A DNA stretch of 64,000 bases from assembly GCA_905250125.1 (NCBI GenBank), contig CAJNOL010000269.1, positions 1 to 64,000 on the forward strand. Reading direction: 5' to 3'. Of the stretch, positions 61,744 through 64,000 are shown one piece after another (the stretch's first letter is position 1; the number at the start of each line of letters is the position of its first letter). A program made the position numbers and the translations under genes. This DNA is from Rotaria sordida. Lineage: Eukaryota > Rotifera > Eurotatoria > Philodinida > Philodinidae. Under the pieces are notes generated by a model, which saw only the letters and a program-made list of their open reading frames with translations, had not been told where the DNA came from and did no database searches.

Positions 61744-63780
61744 GTTATTATTATTTGATGATGATTGTTTAGGTTGTCGACCACGATGTAACATATAAAA
61801 TGTAATTAATTGTTGTATACATAAACAATCAAGTAATAAATAACATTCATCAATACCATTACGAGCAAAATCATGAAGAAAAACAAAATATTCTGACATA
61901 TAACGTATTGATAAACGTGCACCACCTTCACTTATTATTGATAAATATTTACGAATAAATTGTTGAACAACAAGAGAATCTTCATTTGAAGAATCACTAG
62001 AAAATTAAAAAATAAAAACAAAATAATTAATCAAATTTTTTATATGAACTAAAGAATTTCATAGAAAGATTTTTCTTTATAAAAAAATGAACTTTAAAAT
62101 TATGATAAAAGTTGTATAAGTAGATATGAAAAAAGTTTATATTAGCTAGAAGTAGAGATTATCGGGATTAGTTCGGACGAGCTCTAGTCATCTGAAAAAT
62201 GTGTACGGTCCACTAGTCATCGAATACAAAAATATCTCTTATTTTCGGGGCGACTATCCAACTCTGACTAGAAAATTCCATTAAGAGTACTTAAGTACGG
62301 TTTGACCAGGCGCAGTTTCGAGTTCGAAAAATTGGGTGATCGACGTTTTGCCAATAGGACATTCACCAATGGCAAAAATCTTGTTCGTCAAATTTCGAAT
62401 GACTGAAAAATTTTGAAATCGATAGGCTCTAGTTAGTAGTCATCAAAATCAACTGATGCGAGAACTTCATCAAGTGATTTTTCTTTTTCAAAGTGAATTT
62501 GTTAATAAAATATTCGAGTCCTTGATCAGATTATTCGTTGAAATTAATTTTCGACTTCAAATCTTGTAGAAAGAAAGTTTTCAATCGGATTTGAAGTCGA
62601 AAGTTGATTTTGACAATAATCTAATGAAGAATCCGGGTATTTTTTTTTGAAAAACTCACTCTGAAAAGGAAAGACACAACTTGTATCAATCGAGTCTTAA
62701 CTAATAACGTACGATTCATCTCAAAACATTTTTCGAATTCATTTAATTCTAAACCAATAAATCTCTTCGTAAACATTAATTCTTCTTTAAGAAAAAAAAA
62801 AAACTAAACTATTACTTAATAAATTTTTTACTTACCGAAATCGACTTTTATGTAATACATCAATAAGAACACGTGCAAACATATGACGTATAGTATGATT
62901 TGGACAACGAACAAGTACTTTTGTTAACCATGTATCATCTTGTGTCATATGTGCAAGAAACCAAACAGCAACTGGTTTACAAGCTGTAAATTGTTTACAT
63001 AAATATTCTACCCAACCTGTCATTGTTGGTTTATCTTTTGCATGTATGTAAGTTTCAAAAACAAATGTTATTGCTAATTGTATTGGTAACATATCATAAG
63101 AATCACTAGTCGATAAATTTTTATCAATTTGTTCTTGTTGTTGTTGCTGTTGTTGTTGTTGTTGTTGTTGCTCATCTTGTTTTATAGTTAATGTATTTAA
63201 TGGTACTTGATGATGACAAAGTGTCCACATAAATGTAAAATAATGATGATCAAATAAATGCCGATCACGTACAAAACGTCGATTATCTTCCCATATCCAA
63301 TCTGATATATCTTTTGCTATTGTATATGGTATTGGATCTTTTAATTGTAATGTTGGTATATTTGTTGTTGTTGTTGTTGTTGTTATTGATGATGGTGTAT
63401 CAATACGTTCATAAAATAACATATAAGCTGAATGTGTTTTTTCAAATTGAAAATCAAGAAAACGATCTGAACCTTGATCATAACCTTTGGATGTTATTTC
63501 ACCACCAAAACATTCATTAGCTATTTGTGATGGATCAAATTGTTTAACTTCAGCATCATTAAATAAATACCAACGATGTTGTTGACATTGTTGTTGATTA
63601 TCTAATATTATATCAGAATTTGTTGAAAAATTATTATCTATTGGACGTTTAACACGTTCACGTATAAATGAATAATAATGACCACCTTCGGCTGTACCCG
63701 TATGAACAGTAACACCAATTAATTCAAATAAATGTGATTCATTACCAGATGATGGAGATGATGGTGGATATTTATTTGTA
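56315..63780 (-). CDS. USP34: Ubiquitin carboxyl-terminal hydrolase USP34, C-terminal part
   Basis: Very large deubiquitinase; USP34 acts on Axin in Wnt signalling and in DNA repair. Exons in view (minus strand): 62836-63780, 60808-61996, 58416-59673, 58307-58351, 57306-57413, 56315-57249; phases agree, giving about 1490 residues to the stop at 56315-56317. The N-terminal half and the Cys box lie beyond the window. The first exon holds the catalytic His box (LIGVTVHTGTAEGGHYYSFI), the Asp box (WYLFNDAEVKQFD), ECFGGEIT, and the domain end FEKTHSAYMLFYERID, all as in USP34 and unlike USP9X (AYILFYERMD). Later SHPQLGPYFPRRK, then a long helical C-terminus. Repeats encode poly-T, poly-N and poly-Q stretches. 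Long introns at 57414-58306, 59674-60807 and 61997-62835. Confidence 0.93.
60064..60405. repeat. Imperfect foldback repeat in USP34 intron
   Basis: Arms at about 60064-60196 and 60275-60405 are inverted copies, for example GAATAGTTTATTATGAAA versus the complement of TTTCACAATAAACTATTC, and GAATACT with CTTGAAAC in the same spacing. It lies in a 1134-bp intron. Probably a MITE; outer ends were not found. Confidence 0.55.
62481..62673. repeat. Imperfect long hairpin in USP34 intron
   Basis: 62481-62563 and 62588-62673 pair as inverted copies (TTTTCGACTTCAAATC against GATTTGAAGTCGAAAG, AGATTATT against AATAATCT) with a loop of about 24 bases. The 839-bp intron 61997-62835 contains it. Likely a palindromic MITE core; terminal repeats not defined. 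Confidence 0.55.
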
Positions 63781-64000
63781 CTAATTAAAAAGAAATATGT
63801 ATATGTTAAAATAAATTTATGTGATATTTATTTCACTTAGAATATAATTCAAAAATGAATATATAGAAGTTTACTCGTTATATTCAATCTTGAGAAAATG
63901 TTTAGTATGAAATATAATCATGATTCTATCCAAGAAAAATATTTCAATATTTTTCCGATAACATATTCAATATCACAAGCTGATGAAGAAATATTTCCTA

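Overview
The window looks like a gene-dense, AT-rich metazoan genome, most likely a rotifer and probably a bdelloid (Rotaria/Adineta type). The evidence is: very many short GT-AG introns (mostly 50-75 nt); clear animal genes (VGLL4, LMBRD1, GPATCH1, MROH1, USP34, a CatSper-type channel, a hedgehog-type Hint protein); and a degenerate CCCACA-rich tract whose complement resembles the TGTGGG telomere repeat reported for bdelloids. The taxon is an inference. Gene models below were spliced by hand from splice signals and reading-frame phase.

Layout. 1-3.2 kb: 3' part of an SRPK kinase (+). 5.5-8.0 kb: an unrecognised Q/N/P-rich protein (+). 8.2-9.3 kb: a VGLL4 homologue (-) with three TDU motifs. 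11.2-14.8 kb: an LRRC74-like leucine-rich-repeat protein (-). 15.3-15.7 kb: a small unknown ORF (-). 16.9-19.8 kb: a stomatin/podocin-type protein (+) with two candidate first exons. 20.8 kb: a 100-N assembly gap that cuts off the C-terminus of a DYNC2I2/WDR34 dynein-2 intermediate chain (-, to 22.7 kb). 23.1-23.4 kb: telomere-like CCCACA tract. 23.7-24.6 kb: a multi-pass membrane protein (-) with a frame jump at a homopolymer. 25.2-25.9 kb: a TTAA-flanked inverted-repeat element. 26.8-28.0 kb: a secreted Cys-rich/Hint protein (-), sharing a 386-bp divergent upstream region with LMBRD1 (+, 28.4-32.1 kb). 33.1-33.5 kb: a small secreted protein (-). 34.1-35.1 kb: a CatSper4-like channel subunit (-).

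32.4-44.5 kb is an accessory, transposon-rich island. It holds a MITE, a hAT-type element with a perfect 8-bp target duplication and a BED-finger remnant, and a 2.55-kb DNA transposon with 303-bp terminal inverted repeats and a multi-exon DDE transposase inserted into a coding exon of an otherwise intact gene. It also holds two diverged copies of a repeat whose ends look like Helitron 3' termini. 44.7-47.9 kb: GPATCH1 (-). 48.3-55.9 kb: MROH1 (-) with a MITE in an intron. 56.3-63.8 kb and beyond: the C-terminal part of USP34 (-), with foldback repeats in two long introns.

The genes do not form one pathway. They are ordinary metazoan genes for RNA processing (SRPK, GPATCH1), Hippo output (VGLL4), cilia and sperm (WDR34, CatSper-like), lysosomal cobalamin handling (LMBRD1), endolysosome/HEAT proteins (MROH1) and deubiquitination (USP34). 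No operon-like system or CRISPR array was found. The most interesting parts are the transposon island, the Hint protein with an unfamiliar N-terminal domain, and the unusual CatSper-like pore.
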